Positions 19,996 to 30,230 of a DNA stretch of 64,000 nucleotides are shown piece after piece. Below the pieces are notes generated by a model. It was not told where the DNA came from. It did no database searches and saw nothing but the letters and a program-made list of their open reading frames with translations. Made by a program: the position numbers and the translations under genes. Each line of letters begins with the position of its first letter. Position 1 is the first letter of the stretch. The stretch comes from Sulfitobacter sp. DSM 110093. GTDB lineage: Bacteria; Pseudomonadota; Alphaproteobacteria; Rhodobacterales; Rhodobacteraceae. The stretch lies in contig NZ_CP085167.1 of the NCBI RefSeq assembly GCF_022788715.1, forward strand, positions 3,283,501 through 3,347,500, given 5' to 3'.

Positions 19996-20901
19996 ATGGA
20001 CCGCCTTACGGAAATGGAAGCGTTTGCCACAGTGGTGGATCAAGGCGGTTTTACCGATGCTGCCAAGAAGATGGGGATTTCAAAATCCGCCGTTTCGAAA
20101 CATGTGTCATCACTTGAAGCCCGCCTTGGCGCGCGCCTGCTGAACCGTACCACGCGGCGTGTGTCGCCCACGGAAATCGGCCTTGCCTATTACGATCGCG
20201 CCCGTCGGGTGTTGAACGATGCAGGCGAAGCCGACGCGCTAGTGACCTCTATGCAATCCGCGCCTTCGGGCCTGTTGCGCATTTCTGTAGCGACGGACTT
20301 TGGCGTGAATCACCTGTCACCTGCGCTGTCGGAATTCTTGTCGGATTTCCCCGACATCACGGTGAACATGGTCCTCAACAACCGCTATGTCGAACTGATC
20401 TCAGAAGGGTTCGACATGGCCGTGCGCATCGGAGAGTTGGAAGACAGCACCCTGCGCGCCCGCAAATTGACCGAGACGACCAAGCGCATGATCGCCAGCC
20501 CCAAGTATTTCGAACAATACGGACGGCCGGAAAAGATCGACGATCTGAACAATCACAAGCTGCTGCATTACTCGAACCAATCGTCGGGCAATGTCTGGAA
20601 ACTGACCGCACCCTCAGGTGAGAAACGTCAGGTGCGAACCGCTGGTTGGCTGTCGGTCAACGATGGGCAAAGCCTGCTCAACGCCGCGATCTCAGGGCTA
20701 GGTATCGCCTATTTACCGAGCTTTCTGTACTCTGAGGCGATGGAGAAAGGCTTGGTCGAAGACGCAATCCCCGAACTGCCGCTTGAGACCCAAGGCATCT
20801 ATGCCGTCTACCCACCGGGCCGCTTCACCCAGCCCAAGGTCCGCGCCTTTATCGATTTTCTGGTGCATGAGTTCGCCGAGAAGGGTCCGACGGACTGGTA
20901 A
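19996..20901 (+). CDS. LysR-family transcriptional regulator
   Basis: A 301-residue LysR regulator. The N-terminal winged helix covers residues 1-60 (FTDAAKKMGISKSAVSKHVS as recognition region) and the periplasmic-binding-protein-like effector domain about residues 90-295. It belongs to the subgroup close to DsdC/CrgA-like regulators (LLNRTTRRVSPTEIG). The ATG at 19996 has GGGACA upstream. It is not divergent from a neighbour, so its target is not evident. A good terminator follows. Confidence 0.9.
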   Translation: MDRLTEMEAFATVVDQGGFTDAAKKMGISKSAVSKHVSSLEARLGARLLNRTTRRVSPTEIGLAYYDRARRVLNDAGEADALVTSMQSAPSGLLRISVATDFGVNHLSPALSEFLSDFPDITVNMVLNNRYVELISEGFDMAVRIGELEDSTLRARKLTETTKRMIASPKYFEQYGRPEKIDDLNNHKLLHYSNQSSGNVWKLTAPSGEKRQVRTAGWLSVNDGQSLLNAAISGLGIAYLPSFLYSEAMEKGLVEDAIPELPLETQGIYAVYPPGRFTQPKVRAFIDFLVHEFAEKGPTDW

Positions 20902-20926
20902 GCGGCAAAACAAAACACACCGAACA

Positions 20927-20953
20927 AGCGGCCCCCACACGAGGGCCGCTTTC
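20927..20953 (+). terminator. Intrinsic terminator after the LysR gene
   Basis: An 8-bp stem (AGCGGCCC with GGGCCGCT) has an eight-base loop and is followed by TTTCCTC. It lies 25 bases after the LysR stop and before zapE. Confidence 0.7.
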
Positions 20954-20985
20954 CTCTCCCCCACCAGCACGCTATCTGTCCCGCC

Positions 20986-22044
20986 ATGAGCAACATGCGC
21001 GAGACCTACGCCCGGCTGGTCACCGAGGGCAAACTCAAGGCCGACCCGGCCCAAGAAACCGTGATGGCAGAGTTTGACCGAATCCGCGACGCGCTGGCGA
21101 ACCCACCCAAAAAAAGCCTGTTCCGCAAAGCACCGCCCCCGCCGAAAGGGCTCTACCTCTGGGGCGGCGTCGGGCGCGGCAAATCGATGCTGATGGATAT
21201 GTTCGTCGCGCATATGCCCGACGTGCCCGCGCGCCGGGTGCATTTCCACGCCTTCATGCAGGAAATTCACAACGCCATGCATGAGGTCCGCAAGACCGGC
21301 GTGGACGATGCCATTGCCCCCGTTGCCCGCGATGTGGCCGACAGCGTGCGCCTGCTCGCATTCGATGAGATGCAGATCACCGACATCACCGACGCGATGA
21401 TCGTGGGCCGCCTGTTTGAGGCGCTCTTCGCCGCCGGGGTCGTGGTCGTGACTACCTCCAACCGCCTGCCCGACGATCTGTATAAAAACGGGATCAACCG
21501 CGAAGTCTTTGTGCCGTTCATCGAGTTGATCAAAGAGCGGATGGTGGTGCATGAATTGGTCAGCCCCACCGACTACCGCCAAGACCGGCTGGCGGGCTCG
21601 CAGGTCTATTTCACCCCCGTGAACGCGGAAAGCCGCGCCGCGATGGATGCGGTTTGGGACGATCTGGCAGGCACAAAGGGAGAGCCGCTGACATTGCATG
21701 TGAAAGGCCGCGAGGTGGTGATTCCCGCTTTTCACAACGGCATGGCCCGCGCCGGTTTTCACGCGCTTTGCGGACAACCGCTGGGGGCTGCGGATTACCT
21801 TGCACTGGCGCAGAATGTGCGTGTGCTGCTGCTGGACGATATCCCCAGCCTTGGCCGCTCAAACTTTAACGAAGCAAAGCGTTTCGTCACCCTGATTGAT
21901 GCGCTCTACGAAGCAAAGGTCCGGCTGATCTGCTCTGCCGCAGCGGCCCCAGAAATGCTTTATACCGAAGGCGAAGGCACGTTCGAATTTGAACGCACCG
22001 CGTCACGTTTGCGCGAAATGCAAGGTGAGGATTGGGGACGTTAA
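20986..22044 (+). CDS. zapE: Cell division ATPase ZapE (AFG1 family)
   Basis: A 352-residue AFG1-like AAA-type ATPase. Walker A is GGVGRGKS at residues 60-67, Walker B LLAFDEMQITD follows, and the family block TSNRLPDDLYKNGINR is complete. ZapE acts with FtsZ in division under some conditions; the mitochondrial homologue Afg1 is linked to respiratory-chain protein turnover. It is monocistronic and ends convergent with a small membrane protein gene. Confidence 0.92.
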   Translation: MSNMRETYARLVTEGKLKADPAQETVMAEFDRIRDALANPPKKSLFRKAPPPPKGLYLWGGVGRGKSMLMDMFVAHMPDVPARRVHFHAFMQEIHNAMHEVRKTGVDDAIAPVARDVADSVRLLAFDEMQITDITDAMIVGRLFEALFAAGVVVVTTSNRLPDDLYKNGINREVFVPFIELIKERMVVHELVSPTDYRQDRLAGSQVYFTPVNAESRAAMDAVWDDLAGTKGEPLTLHVKGREVVIPAFHNGMARAGFHALCGQPLGAADYLALAQNVRVLLLDDIPSLGRSNFNEAKRFVTLIDALYEAKVRLICSAAAAPEMLYTEGEGTFEFERTASRLREMQGEDWGR

Positions 22045-22062
22045 CCGCCCACCAATGTTAAA

Positions 22063-22248
22063 TCAAGAATCGCCGACCGGCTGCATGTGCAGGTCGTTGC
22101 CCTGTAAGATGGGGTGATAAGGCCGTTCAACCTCATAAAGCCACCACAGCCCGCCCGCGATAATTGCGACACCTATGGCCATGAAGATAAATTGATATTT
22201 CCGTGCATCGTCCTGATCGTGACGCGCCGACTGAATAAAATTGCGCAT
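22063..22248 (-). CDS. Small single-span membrane protein, unknown function
   Basis: A 61-residue protein. One hydrophobic span at about residues 20-40 (FIFMAIGVAIIAGGLWWLY) is followed by a short charged tail. The ATG has GAGG six bases upstream, which supports a real gene. I recognise no family. It lies between convergent zapE and the 3' end of folC. Confidence 0.6.
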   Translation of the reverse strand: MRNFIQSARHDQDDARKYQFIFMAIGVAIIAGGLWWLYEVERPYHPILQGNDLHMQPVGDS

Positions 22249-22343
22249 GGGACACCTCGGTCAAATTCGAAAGGGGAGACTTCCTTTCACCAAGATACAC
22301 CATATCTGCATCGCACAGCAGCCGGGCCACCAAATATGGTTAA

Positions 22344-23615
22344 TTAGACGCTTTCCCGCAACACGCTACCGGCAAGGTAGAGTGAGCCACAGATCAACAC
22401 ACGTGCATGGGGTTCGCGGGCGATAATCGCCTCCAACGCAGCGGTGACGCTTTCGGCTTCGGCGGTCTCAATCCCTACCTCTCGGGCCGCGTCCGCCGTC
22501 GCTTTGGCGGGCAGAGTTGCCGCTTCTCCGGGGATGGAAACAGCGGTAAGGCTCACGGCCTCGGCAGCCAAGGGGCGCAGGTACCCGGCGATGTCTTTGG
22601 TGTTCAACATCCCACAGATCAGATGCATAGGGCGCTTGGGCATCTCTGCCAACGCAGCGGCCAAAGCCAACCCCGCCGCAGGGTTGTGTCCGCCATCCAG
22701 CCAAAGCTCGCCCTCGGGCGCTCTGCCCGCCAGCGGCCCGTCAGACAGACGCTGCATCCGCGCGGGCCATTGCGCCTGGGTTACCGCAGCCTCACAAGCC
22801 TCGGGCCCAATGCCCAAGTGCCGTAGGGCAGCCAACGCGGCACCGGCGTTCTGGATTTGATGTGCACCCAGCAAATTAGGGCGCGGCAGATCAAGTAACC
22901 CGGTCTCATCTTGATAGACCATGCGCCCGGCTTCTGGTCCGACATGCCACTGTTGCCCATAGGCCAAAAGCGGTGCGCCAAGTCTCGCGGCGCGGCCTTC
23001 GATGACCTCAAGCGCGATCTCTTCCTGCGGGCCAACCACGCAGGGCACCAGCCGCTTGATGATCCCGGCCTTCTCGCCTGCAATCTCGGCCAATGTGTCG
23101 CCTAGATACTGCTGATGATCGACCGAAACGGGTGTGATTACCGTCAACACCGGATCAATGACATTGGTTGCATCCAGCCGCCCGCCAAGCCCGACTTCCA
23201 ACAGCGTGTAATCGGCAGGCACCCGCGAAAAGGCGAGGATCGCGGCACAGGTCGTGATCTCGAAATAGGTAATCTCTTCGCCGTTGTTCGCGGCGTGACA
23301 TTCATCCAGCACGGCAGCCAGATCAGGCTCTGAGATCAACTGCCCCGCGACGCGGATACGCTCATGAAACCGCGCCAGATGGGGCGAGGTATAGGCATGA
23401 ACTGTCTTGCCAGCTGCCTCTAACCCCGCGCGGATCATGGCTTGGGTCGACCCTTTGCCATTGGTTCCGGCAATATGGATAACCGGCGGCAGGTCGTTTT
23501 GGGGATTGCCCAACGCCTCAAGCAGCCGCCACATCCGGTCCAACGTCAGGTCGATGATTTTGGGGTGCAGCGCCATCATCCGTTCAAGGATGACGTCCGA
23601 TGAAGGCGTGCTCAT
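22344..23615 (-). CDS. folC: Bifunctional dihydrofolate synthase/folylpolyglutamate synthase
   Basis: A 423-residue Mur-ligase-type enzyme that joins glutamate to dihydropteroate and extends folate polyglutamates. The P-loop is [16 protein letters not shown], with [13 protein letters not shown] and the [13 protein letters not shown] block following; LDGGHNPAA marks the C-terminal domain. It overlaps the upstream accD stop (ATGA). The accD-folC order is common in proteobacteria. Confidence 0.95.
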   Translation of the reverse strand: MSTPSSDVILERMMALHPKIIDLTLDRMWRLLEALGNPQNDLPPVIHIAGTNGKGSTQAMIRAGLEAAGKTVHAYTSPHLARFHERIRVAGQLISEPDLAAVLDECHAANNGEEITYFEITTCAAILAFSRVPADYTLLEVGLGGRLDATNVIDPVLTVITPVSVDHQQYLGDTLAEIAGEKAGIIKRLVPCVVGPQEEIALEVIEGRAARLGAPLLAYGQQWHVGPEAGRMVYQDETGLLDLPRPNLLGAHQIQNAGAALAALRHLGIGPEACEAAVTQAQWPARMQRLSDGPLAGRAPEGELWLDGGHNPAAGLALAAALAEMPKRPMHLICGMLNTKDIAGYLRPLAAEAVSLTAVSIPGEAATLPAKATADAAREVGIETAEAESVTAALEAIIAREPHARVLICGSLYLAGSVLRESV

Positions 23616-24571
23616 TTCTTTTTGGGCGTTTCGGCGGGCAGATCGGCACTGGCCTGAACGGCGGCAGCGGCCTCGGCCACTTCGACCTCTTCAGGGGCGG
23701 GCAGATCGCCCCGCACCGCAGGCGTCAGCCCCATCAACATCCGCGTGATGGTAATTAACTCATCGCGCATTTCCGTCCGCTTGGTCACCCGGTCAAGCAT
23801 CCCGTGGTCAAGCAGGTATTCGGCCCGCTGGAAACCCTCGGGCAGCTTTTCGCGGATCGTTTGTTCGATGACGCGCGGGCCGGCGAAACAGATCAGCGCG
23901 TTCGGCTCCGCGATATGTACGTCGCCCAGCATCGCATAAGACGCGGTGACGCCGCCCGTGGTCGGATGGGTCAACACGACGATATAAGGCAGCCCGGCCT
24001 CTTTCAGCATCTGCACAGCAACCGTGGTGCGCGGCATCTGCATCAGGCTGAGGATACCTTCTTGCATCCGCGCGCCACCGGCGGCGGAGAACAGCACGAG
24101 CGGGCGTTTCAGCTTCACGGCCTCTTCGGCAGCGGCGATAATCGCATTGCCGACATACATGCCCATGGAACCGCCCATGAAGGAGAAATCCTGCGCACAG
24201 GCAACAATCGGCGTGCGGCCCATTTCGCCTGTGACGACCAGCATGGCTTCATGCTCACCCGTCTGCTTTTGCGCGGCTTTCATCCGGTCGGGATAGCGCT
24301 TCTGGTCTTTGAAATGCAGCGGATCAGGCGTCGGCGCAGGCACTTTCACTTCGGTAAAGATACCGCCGTCGAACAGCGCTTTGAACCGTTCGCGCGGGCT
24401 GATGTGCATGTGGTGGCCGCAGTTGGTGCAGACATTCAAATTGTCCGACAGCTCGCGGTGAAACAGCATGGTGCCGCATTCATTACACTTGGTCCACAGA
24501 TTGTCCGGCGTCTCGCGGCGCGAGAAGATCGAGTTGATTCGCGGGCGGACGTAGTTTGTGATCCAGTTCAT
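23612..24571 (-). CDS. accD: Acetyl-CoA carboxylase carboxyltransferase subunit beta
   Basis: A 319-residue carboxyltransferase subunit that pairs with AccA to carboxylate acetyl-CoA, the first step of fatty acid synthesis. An N-terminal zinc ribbon is visible (CNECGTML and CTNCGHHMH, about residues 27-49), then the crotonase-like core ([22 protein letters not shown]). The ATG at 24571 has GAGG seven bases upstream. A C-terminal Glu/Ala-rich tail of about 30 residues is longer than in E. coli. Confidence 0.95.
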   Translation of the reverse strand: MNWITNYVRPRINSIFSRRETPDNLWTKCNECGTMLFHRELSDNLNVCTNCGHHMHISPRERFKALFDGGIFTEVKVPAPTPDPLHFKDQKRYPDRMKAAQKQTGEHEAMLVVTGEMGRTPIVACAQDFSFMGGSMGMYVGNAIIAAAEEAVKLKRPLVLFSAAGGARMQEGILSLMQMPRTTVAVQMLKEAGLPYIVVLTHPTTGGVTASYAMLGDVHIAEPNALICFAGPRVIEQTIREKLPEGFQRAEYLLDHGMLDRVTKRTEMRDELITITRMLMGLTPAVRGDLPAPEEVEVAEAAAAVQASADLPAETPKKK

Positions 24572-24627
24572 TGGCAGGCCTCTGCTGTGGTTCCGTCCCA
24601 GATAATCCCCGCACCGGGAAATTGCAA

Positions 24628-25527
24628 TCAGCGGCGTATTGCCAGTCGCGCCGCCAGCCATGAGACCAGCATAAGCGCAAAATCAACCGGCAACCATGTG
24701 CGGATCGCCGCTGCATCATCCATCGAAAAGGGCGTCAGGTACAACGCCAGCCCGGAAAGATCATCCGGCAAAGACACAATCAAAATGGCTGAGACATTGT
24801 TCCAAAGATGCACGGCAATGGCAGGCCCAAGCGAGCCGGAACGCGCAGTGAGGTCTGCCATCAAGATGCCGAAGACCCCGGCCCAAAGCGCCACCATCAG
24901 CGCATTCTCCCCCGCCTCGGCAGGCAGGTAGTGACCAAGCGCGAAAAGCGCTGAGGGCAGCACCATCCAGATCAACGGAGAGTTGAACCGTGCCGCCAGT
25001 TGCTGCTGCACATAGCCGCGAAAGACGATCTCTTCGGCGCTGACCTGCACCAGCACGGCCAGCAGCGACAGCGGCATGAGCAGCAACCAACGGCTCAGGG
25101 GAAGGTTGGCTGTCAAATCGCCGCCCATGTCCCACGGCGGCAGGATCAGCAACACAGCCCCAAGGGTCAGCATCGCAACAGAGACCGCGCAAAAACTGGG
25201 CCAAAGCCGCCCCGGCACGCCCAAAAGGCTGCTCGCATTGCGCTGGTGCACGATCCGTACTGTCACACCACCGGCCATCGCCATTGTACCGAAGCTGAAC
25301 AGCAACAAATACATCGCCTGCGGTGTGGCGCCTTTCAGCAGGTTGCCGTGCAGCGATGCCGCCGATGTTCCTGCGAAGGCATAGATCGTCTGGAAGTAAA
25401 ACTCGTTCAGCGCGACATAGGCCACCACCGCCACGAACAGGCCCAAGAAAAACCGCCAAAGCGCCGATGACGGGCGCGCGGGCGCGACAAACTCCGCATG
25501 GGCGCTGTAATCGGGCCGCCAAGTCAT
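24628..25527 (-). CDS. CPBP-family intramembrane glutamic endopeptidase (Abi/CAAX-like)
   Basis: A 299-residue polytopic membrane protein with about eight helices. Family motifs are in order: EEIVFRG (catalytic Glu pair and Arg), FALGH, and HLWNN near the C-terminus. Such proteases are related to Rce1; bacterial substrates are mostly unknown. It lies upstream of accD on the same strand with a 56-base gap, and divergent from ilvD. Confidence 0.88.
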   Translation of the reverse strand: MTWRPDYSAHAEFVAPARPSSALWRFFLGLFVAVVAYVALNEFYFQTIYAFAGTSAASLHGNLLKGATPQAMYLLLFSFGTMAMAGGVTVRIVHQRNASSLLGVPGRLWPSFCAVSVAMLTLGAVLLILPPWDMGGDLTANLPLSRWLLLMPLSLLAVLVQVSAEEIVFRGYVQQQLAARFNSPLIWMVLPSALFALGHYLPAEAGENALMVALWAGVFGILMADLTARSGSLGPAIAVHLWNNVSAILIVSLPDDLSGLALYLTPFSMDDAAAIRTWLPVDFALMLVSWLAARLAIRR

Positions 25528-25737
25528 GAGCGGCGCGGGGCAGATCGGGAGTGGTTCTTGCAGAGCATATACCGGGCTTTCACACTTGCGGGCGGCTCCA
25601 ACCGACCGCGCCAGAAGGTCAGAACCTATGCCCTAACACGCTGCAATACAACAGTTCCCCCGCCTCATATGCGCCAAAGCCTTGCAGCACCGCCCCTGCC
25701 CGACTATTCCATTCAAGACGTTTCAAGGAGCCCACCG

Positions 25738-27504
25738 ATGTCCACCACGCCCCGCTTCGACAAATCCCGGCTGCCCAGCCGCCACGTGACCGAAGGCCCC
25801 GCCCGCGCGCCGCACCGGTCCTACTATTATGCCATGGGCATGACCGAAGAAGAGATTCACCAGCCTCTGGTGGGCGTCGCCACCTGTTGGAACGAAGCTG
25901 CCCCCTGTAACATCGCGTTGAACCGTCAGGCGCAGGCCGTAAAAGTGGGTGTGCATTCCGAACAGGGCACGCCACGCGAATTTACCACGATCACCGTCAC
26001 AGATGGCATTGCGATGGGCCATGAGGGCATGCGCTCCTCGTTGGCTTCGCGCGAAGCGATTGCCGACACGGTTGAGCTGACCATGCGCGGCCACTGCTAT
26101 GACGCCATCGTGGGTCTCGCGGGCTGTGACAAATCCCTGCCGGGGATGATGATGGCGATGCTGCGGCTGAACGTGCCGTCGGTCTTCCTTTATGGCGGGT
26201 CGATCCTGCCGGGAAAAGCGCCTGCCGGGGCCGATGTGCCAGAAGATTTCGCCACCCGCGATCTGACCGTGCAGGACATGTTCGAAGCCGTGGGCCGCTT
26301 CCAGAACGGCACCATGTCGCAAGCTGCCCTCGACGTGCTTGAGCGCGTGGCTTGCCCATCGGCGGGCGCTTGTGGTGGTCAGTTCACCGCCAACACCATG
26401 GCCTGCGTCTCCGAGGCCATCGGCCTCGCGCTGCCAAACTCCTCCGGTATGCCCGCGCCCTACGAGAGCCGCGACGCCTATGCCGAGGCCTCAGGCGCCG
26501 CGGTGATGAACCTGATCGAAAAGAACATCCGTGCGCGGGACATCTGCACCCGCGAAGCCTTTGAGAATGCCGCGCGCATCGTGGCCTGCACCGGTGGCTC
26601 CACCAACGCTGGCCTGCACCTGCCCGCCATGGCCCATGAAGCCGGGATCGAATTCTACCTTGAAGACGTTTGCGAGATCTTCCGCGACACGCCTTACTTC
26701 GTCGATATGAAGCCGGGCGGCGCTTATGTGGCCAAAGATCTTTACGATGCGGGCGGCGTGCCGGTGGTCATGAAGGAACTCCGCAAAGCGGGCCTGCTGC
26801 ATACCGACTGCCTGACCGCCACAGGCCGCTCCATCGGTGAGGAACTGGACCGCATCGACCGCGAAGCCGACGGCAAGGTGATCCACTCGGTCGCCAATCC
26901 GATCAGCAAGACCGGCGGTGTCGTGGGCCTGAAAGGCAACCTCGCCCCCGAAGGCGCCATCGTGAAAATCGCGGGCATGTCCGAAGAAGACATCGTTTTC
27001 ACCGGCCCGGCGCTGGTGTTTGAATGCGAGCAAGACGCCTTTGAAGCGGTGCAAAACCGCGCCTATTCCGAAGGCGACGTCTTCGTCATCCGCAACGAAG
27101 GCCCCGCAGGCGGCCCCGGTATGCGTGAAATGCTGGCGACCACGGCAGCACTTTCGGGTCAGGGCATGGGCAAGAAGGTGGCTCTGATCACCGACGGGCG
27201 TTTCTCGGGTGCCACCCGAGGTTTCTGTGTAGGCCACGTTGGCCCCGAAGCCGCGCACGGCGGGCCGATTGCCCTGCTGAAAAACGGCGACATGATCACC
27301 CTTGACGCTATCACCGGCAGCATCAGCGTTGATCTCAGCGATGATGAACTGGCCGAGCGTCGCAAAGATTGGGCTGGCCCCCGTGAGACGAACTACCAAA
27401 GCGGCGCGCTGTGGAAATACGCCAAGCTTGTTGGCCCCACCTACCTTGGTGCCGTGACACATCCGGGCGCTCAGGCCGAGACCCATGATTACATGGACCT
27501 CTAA
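25738..27504 (+). CDS. ilvD: Dihydroxy-acid dehydratase IlvD
   Basis: A 588-residue iron-sulfur dehydratase in valine, leucine and isoleucine biosynthesis. Expected cluster cysteines are C57 (EAAPCN), C130 (GCDKSLPG) and C212 (SAGACGGQ), and the substrate loop [20 protein letters not shown] is intact. The ATG has AAGGAG seven bases upstream; the longer frame continues into the divergent interval without family sequence. The last 20 bases overlap the next gene in another frame. The 210-base leader shows no obvious attenuator. Confidence 0.93.
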   Translation: MSTTPRFDKSRLPSRHVTEGPARAPHRSYYYAMGMTEEEIHQPLVGVATCWNEAAPCNIALNRQAQAVKVGVHSEQGTPREFTTITVTDGIAMGHEGMRSSLASREAIADTVELTMRGHCYDAIVGLAGCDKSLPGMMMAMLRLNVPSVFLYGGSILPGKAPAGADVPEDFATRDLTVQDMFEAVGRFQNGTMSQAALDVLERVACPSAGACGGQFTANTMACVSEAIGLALPNSSGMPAPYESRDAYAEASGAAVMNLIEKNIRARDICTREAFENAARIVACTGGSTNAGLHLPAMAHEAGIEFYLEDVCEIFRDTPYFVDMKPGGAYVAKDLYDAGGVPVVMKELRKAGLLHTDCLTATGRSIGEELDRIDREADGKVIHSVANPISKTGGVVGLKGNLAPEGAIVKIAGMSEEDIVFTGPALVFECEQDAFEAVQNRAYSEGDVFVIRNEGPAGGPGMREMLATTAALSGQGMGKKVALITDGRFSGATRGFCVGHVGPEAAHGGPIALLKNGDMITLDAITGSISVDLSDDELAERRKDWAGPRETNYQSGALWKYAKLVGPTYLGAVTHPGAQAETHDYMDL

Positions 27505-28081
27505 AAGCCCCTTCGCGGCGCTTGCGTTGCTTACCCTGTCCGCCTGCGAAGGCGGTCAGGGTTTTTCCCTTGGCGGCAGTACCGGGGCGGCAGAGGAACC
27601 TCTGCGCCAAACCATCCTTGCCGATGGGGCGGTGCAAGTCGTCCCGCCGCAGGGGTATTGCATCGACCGCAAAAGCCTTAAAAGCCGCTTTGCCCTGATG
27701 GCCCGCTGCGATGCGCTTGGCCTGCCTGATGTCGTCACCGCCGCACCTTTGGGCATCCTGACCCTTGCGTTGATCAAAACCGAGCCCGACGCGCCGCTGC
27801 CAACACCGCAACAGGTGGCCAAAGCCGCCGGTTTGACACAAGTCCAAGAGACCGGGAGCCCGGATGGGGCCACAATTTTCGTCGCCCAAGGGCCGGTGCC
27901 CGCCGAAGGCATGTCAGGCCGCCACTGGCGCGGCACGGCGCGGATCGGCGGCCATATCGCCAGCGTCACCCTTTATGGTGCACCACAAAGTCGCGCAGTT
28001 TCGGAAGAAGGGCGCGAATTAGTGGCTGATCTGATCCAGCAAAGCCGAACCAAAAGCGAAGGTCTTGGAGCCGGGTTCTGA
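27485..28081 (+). CDS. Predicted lipoprotein, unknown function
   Basis: A 198-residue protein with a lipoprotein signal. The hydrophobic segment [12 protein letters not shown] ends at lipobox LSAC (C21). The mature part has no domain I recognise; it contains two further cysteines (GYC, ARC) and a mixed alpha/beta composition. The start lies inside the last seven codons of ilvD, giving a 20-base overlap. No later start would keep the signal peptide, so the overlap is probably real. Translational coupling to ilvD is likely. Confidence 0.75.
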   Translation: MITWTSKSPFAALALLTLSACEGGQGFSLGGSTGAAEEPLRQTILADGAVQVVPPQGYCIDRKSLKSRFALMARCDALGLPDVVTAAPLGILTLALIKTEPDAPLPTPQQVAKAAGLTQVQETGSPDGATIFVAQGPVPAEGMSGRHWRGTARIGGHIASVTLYGAPQSRAVSEEGRELVADLIQQSRTKSEGLGAGF

Positions 28082-28145
28082 CCGGCCGTTTGTTTCCAAA
28101 TCAGCAACACTGCCCACCACTGGAAACAATCGGCAGGCTATTTAT

Positions 28146-28174
28146 TTGAACGAAACCTTCGCCTTGCATAGAGT
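28146..28174 (+). promoter_or_regulatory. Candidate sigma-70 promoter
   Basis: TTGAAC (28146-28151) and TAGAGT (28169-28174) are separated by 17 bases. They precede the gene starting at 28199, which has AAGGGG eight bases before its ATG. The interval is 117 bases and is AT-richer than its surroundings. Confidence 0.4.
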
Positions 28175-28198
28175 GCTGGGAAACAAGGGGCGCAAGTC

Positions 28199-28972
28199 AT
28201 GGTCAACTTCCGCAGCGGTTATCTAGAGGGCAGGTTTTACGCCCGCGCGCTGCAACGCTGGGCGCGCGCCGCACGCAAAGCTGCCACCGTTGACCTTGCC
28301 ACTCTACGCCGCCAGCGCAGCCGTGCCCGGTTGCTGCGCGCCCAACTCGATCAGTTGATCCACCGCGCCGATGCACGGCTGGCCCTGCCCGCCATTGGTG
28401 CCACCGGATTCCCCAAACCGCATAACGCCGATTGGGCGTGGCGGCCTGAGCTTTGGCGCGGGCCGTCGCCGACGCCCGGCATCTCTGCGGTTGAAACCAA
28501 ATCGATGCTGGGCGCGGAAGTGACCCTTTTCCACGATTGTGCGCAATCGGAACTTACCCTGCGCCAATTGCGCAATCTGCGCGAAGCCGACCTCGCCCCC
28601 TATGGCCTGCAACTCGACGTGTTCAAATTCGACGGTTCGTTCCTATCGCTGGTGGTTGACCTGCCCGATGATGCCGTCTCCGGATTAAAGCGCCGCCATC
28701 TGATCCGCATGGATGCGATCGTGCAATTGGAGCATCCGCTTGAGATCTTTGCTCGGCTCAACATCCGCCACGGTCCGAATACCGAACAGATTGTCCGCGA
28801 ACTGCCTGCTGACATGGAAAGCATCAGCATCGAGTTTGATCTCGCCTATACCAACCTCAACGAAAAACGGATCGAGGCGGCATGGATCGACCTGATTTTT
28901 GAGGGGCCGGACATGAACCAAGTCGTGCTGCGCGACCTCACCTTCTCCCGCCGCCCCCGCGCCCAAATCTAG
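28199..28972 (+). CDS. Conserved protein of unknown function (DUF6478-like)
   Basis: A 257-residue soluble protein. The N-terminus is basic and helical (residues 1-50, many Arg and Ala), followed by a beta-rich domain with the segments LFHDCAQSELTL, APYGLQLDVFKF and FDLAYTNLNEKRIEAAWIDL. I recall similar Rhodobacterales proteins grouped as DUF6478, but cannot confirm it. The second half looks like a beta-sandwich, possibly carbohydrate-binding-like. A second unknown gene starts ten bases later, so the two are probably partners. Confidence 0.7.
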   Translation: MVNFRSGYLEGRFYARALQRWARAARKAATVDLATLRRQRSRARLLRAQLDQLIHRADARLALPAIGATGFPKPHNADWAWRPELWRGPSPTPGISAVETKSMLGAEVTLFHDCAQSELTLRQLRNLREADLAPYGLQLDVFKFDGSFLSLVVDLPDDAVSGLKRRHLIRMDAIVQLEHPLEIFARLNIRHGPNTEQIVRELPADMESISIEFDLAYTNLNEKRIEAAWIDLIFEGPDMNQVVLRDLTFSRRPRAQI

Positions 28973-28982
28973 GAACCCCGTG

Positions 28983-29357
28983 ATGAGCCGATTTGACCTG
29001 ACCAAAACCGTGCTGCGCCAAGGCGTCTGGCAGGGCGTGTTGACCGCCAAGGGCGGGGCGGAGGCACCGCAGGTTAACGTGACACACCAAGGCTCTGAAC
29101 TTGCTGGGGTCACGTTGACCGCTGCTGAGACGGCTGGTGAATGGCACCTCTCAATCCCCATCCCGGCTGAGGTGATCGCCGATGGGGTGCAAACGCTGCT
29201 CATCACCGAACAGACCAGCGGCGTGCCGTTAGGGCATGTGACCCTGATCGCCGATGAAGCGCTTGGTGATGACATCCGCGCCGAGATGGACCTGCTGCGC
29301 GCCGAACTCGACATGCTGAAGCGCGCATTTCGTCGCCATTGCCGCGAGACGGATTAA
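28983..29357 (+). CDS. Unknown protein with C-terminal coiled coil
   Basis: A 124-residue protein. The first 90 residues are predicted beta-rich (GVWQGVLTAKGG, PLGHVTLIADEAL). The last 30 form an amphipathic helix with leucine spacing (AEMDLLRAELDMLKRAF), suggesting oligomerisation. The ATG at 28983 has AGGA eight bases upstream; a GTG one codon earlier is less likely. It lies ten bases after the DUF6478-like gene. No function can be assigned. Confidence 0.65.
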   Translation: MSRFDLTKTVLRQGVWQGVLTAKGGAEAPQVNVTHQGSELAGVTLTAAETAGEWHLSIPIPAEVIADGVQTLLITEQTSGVPLGHVTLIADEALGDDIRAEMDLLRAELDMLKRAFRRHCRETD

Positions 29358-29388
29358 CCCCCTATCAAACCCGGCGAAAGGCTGCCCC

Positions 29389-30177
29389 ATGCGCGTATTC
29401 CGCTCTTTGCTTTTGTCCTTCGCCATGGCCTTGCCCGCCTCAGCCGAGACACTATGTACGCTGTTGATCGACGCCCCCACCGGCGCGACCCTGTTGGAAG
29501 AGGGCGACTGTGACCGACCCGTCACTCCGGCATCGACTTTCAAACTGCCACTGGCGGTGATCGGCTATGACACGGGGCTTCTGACCGACGCCGAAACCCC
29601 GGTTTTCAGCTACCGAACAGGCGATCCCGATTGGGGCGGTGCGCCGTGGCGGCAGGACACGTCTCCCACCGACTGGTTGCGCTATTCAGTGCTGTGGTAC
29701 TCGCGCCGGCTGACGCATGAGTTAGGCGCTGACAGACTCGCGCACTATGCGCGGCGCTTTGGCTATGGCAATGCAGATTTCAGTGGCGACGCGGGCCAAG
29801 ACAACGGATTAGACCGCGCTTGGATCGCCTCTTCGCTACAGGTTTCCCCACGCCAGCAAGCGGCCTTTCTACGCACATTGCTGCGCGACGCCCTGCCCGT
29901 ATCTCCTGCGGCCATGCAAAAGGCCCGCGCGATTGTCGAACGGCGAGACGTGGCCGGATGGCAGATCAAGGGCAAAACCGGCGCAGCCTTCCCCCGACGT
30001 GCGGACCGCAGCTTTGACTATGCCCGTGGTTGGGGGTGGTATCTGGGCTGGGCCGAAAAGGCGGATCGGCAGGTGGTCTTTGTCACCCTTACCCAAGCCA
30101 CGCATCGCACAGACGGCTCTCCGGGCAATCTGACCCGCGATGCGTTTCTCAACGAATGGCCACGCCAGCTTGACTAA
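29389..30177 (+). CDS. Class D beta-lactamase-like serine hydrolase (OXA family)
   Basis: A 262-residue exported protein (signal MRVFRSLLLSFAMALPASA). Class D motifs are in order: S49-T-F-K52 (nucleophile and the lysine that is carbamylated in OXA enzymes), S100-V-L102 (usually S-x-V), Y126-G-N, W145 in the omega region, and K196-T-G198. It could hydrolyse penicillins in the periplasm. The Leu in motif 2 is unusual, because that site shapes the lysine pocket. It could instead be a penicillin-binding or sensor-like relative. Base composition is like its neighbours and no mobile element is near, so it looks like an intrinsic chromosomal gene. Confidence 0.85.
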   Translation: MRVFRSLLLSFAMALPASAETLCTLLIDAPTGATLLEEGDCDRPVTPASTFKLPLAVIGYDTGLLTDAETPVFSYRTGDPDWGGAPWRQDTSPTDWLRYSVLWYSRRLTHELGADRLAHYARRFGYGNADFSGDAGQDNGLDRAWIASSLQVSPRQQAAFLRTLLRDALPVSPAAMQKARAIVERRDVAGWQIKGKTGAAFPRRADRSFDYARGWGWYLGWAEKADRQVVFVTLTQATHRTDGSPGNLTRDAFLNEWPRQLD

Positions 30178-30179
30178 CA

Positions 30180-30209
30180 AAAAGCCCCGCTGCTGCCAGC
30201 GGGGCTTTT
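30180..30209. terminator. Bidirectional terminator between the beta-lactamase gene and ctpA
   Basis: A 13-bp perfect stem (AAAAGCCCCGCTG with CAGCGGGGCTTTT) closes a CTGC loop. The A and T ends make it a proper terminator for both convergent genes, which end at 30177 and 30231. Confidence 0.9.
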
Positions 30210-30230
30210 CGCGTTTCGGGTAAGGCCCCG

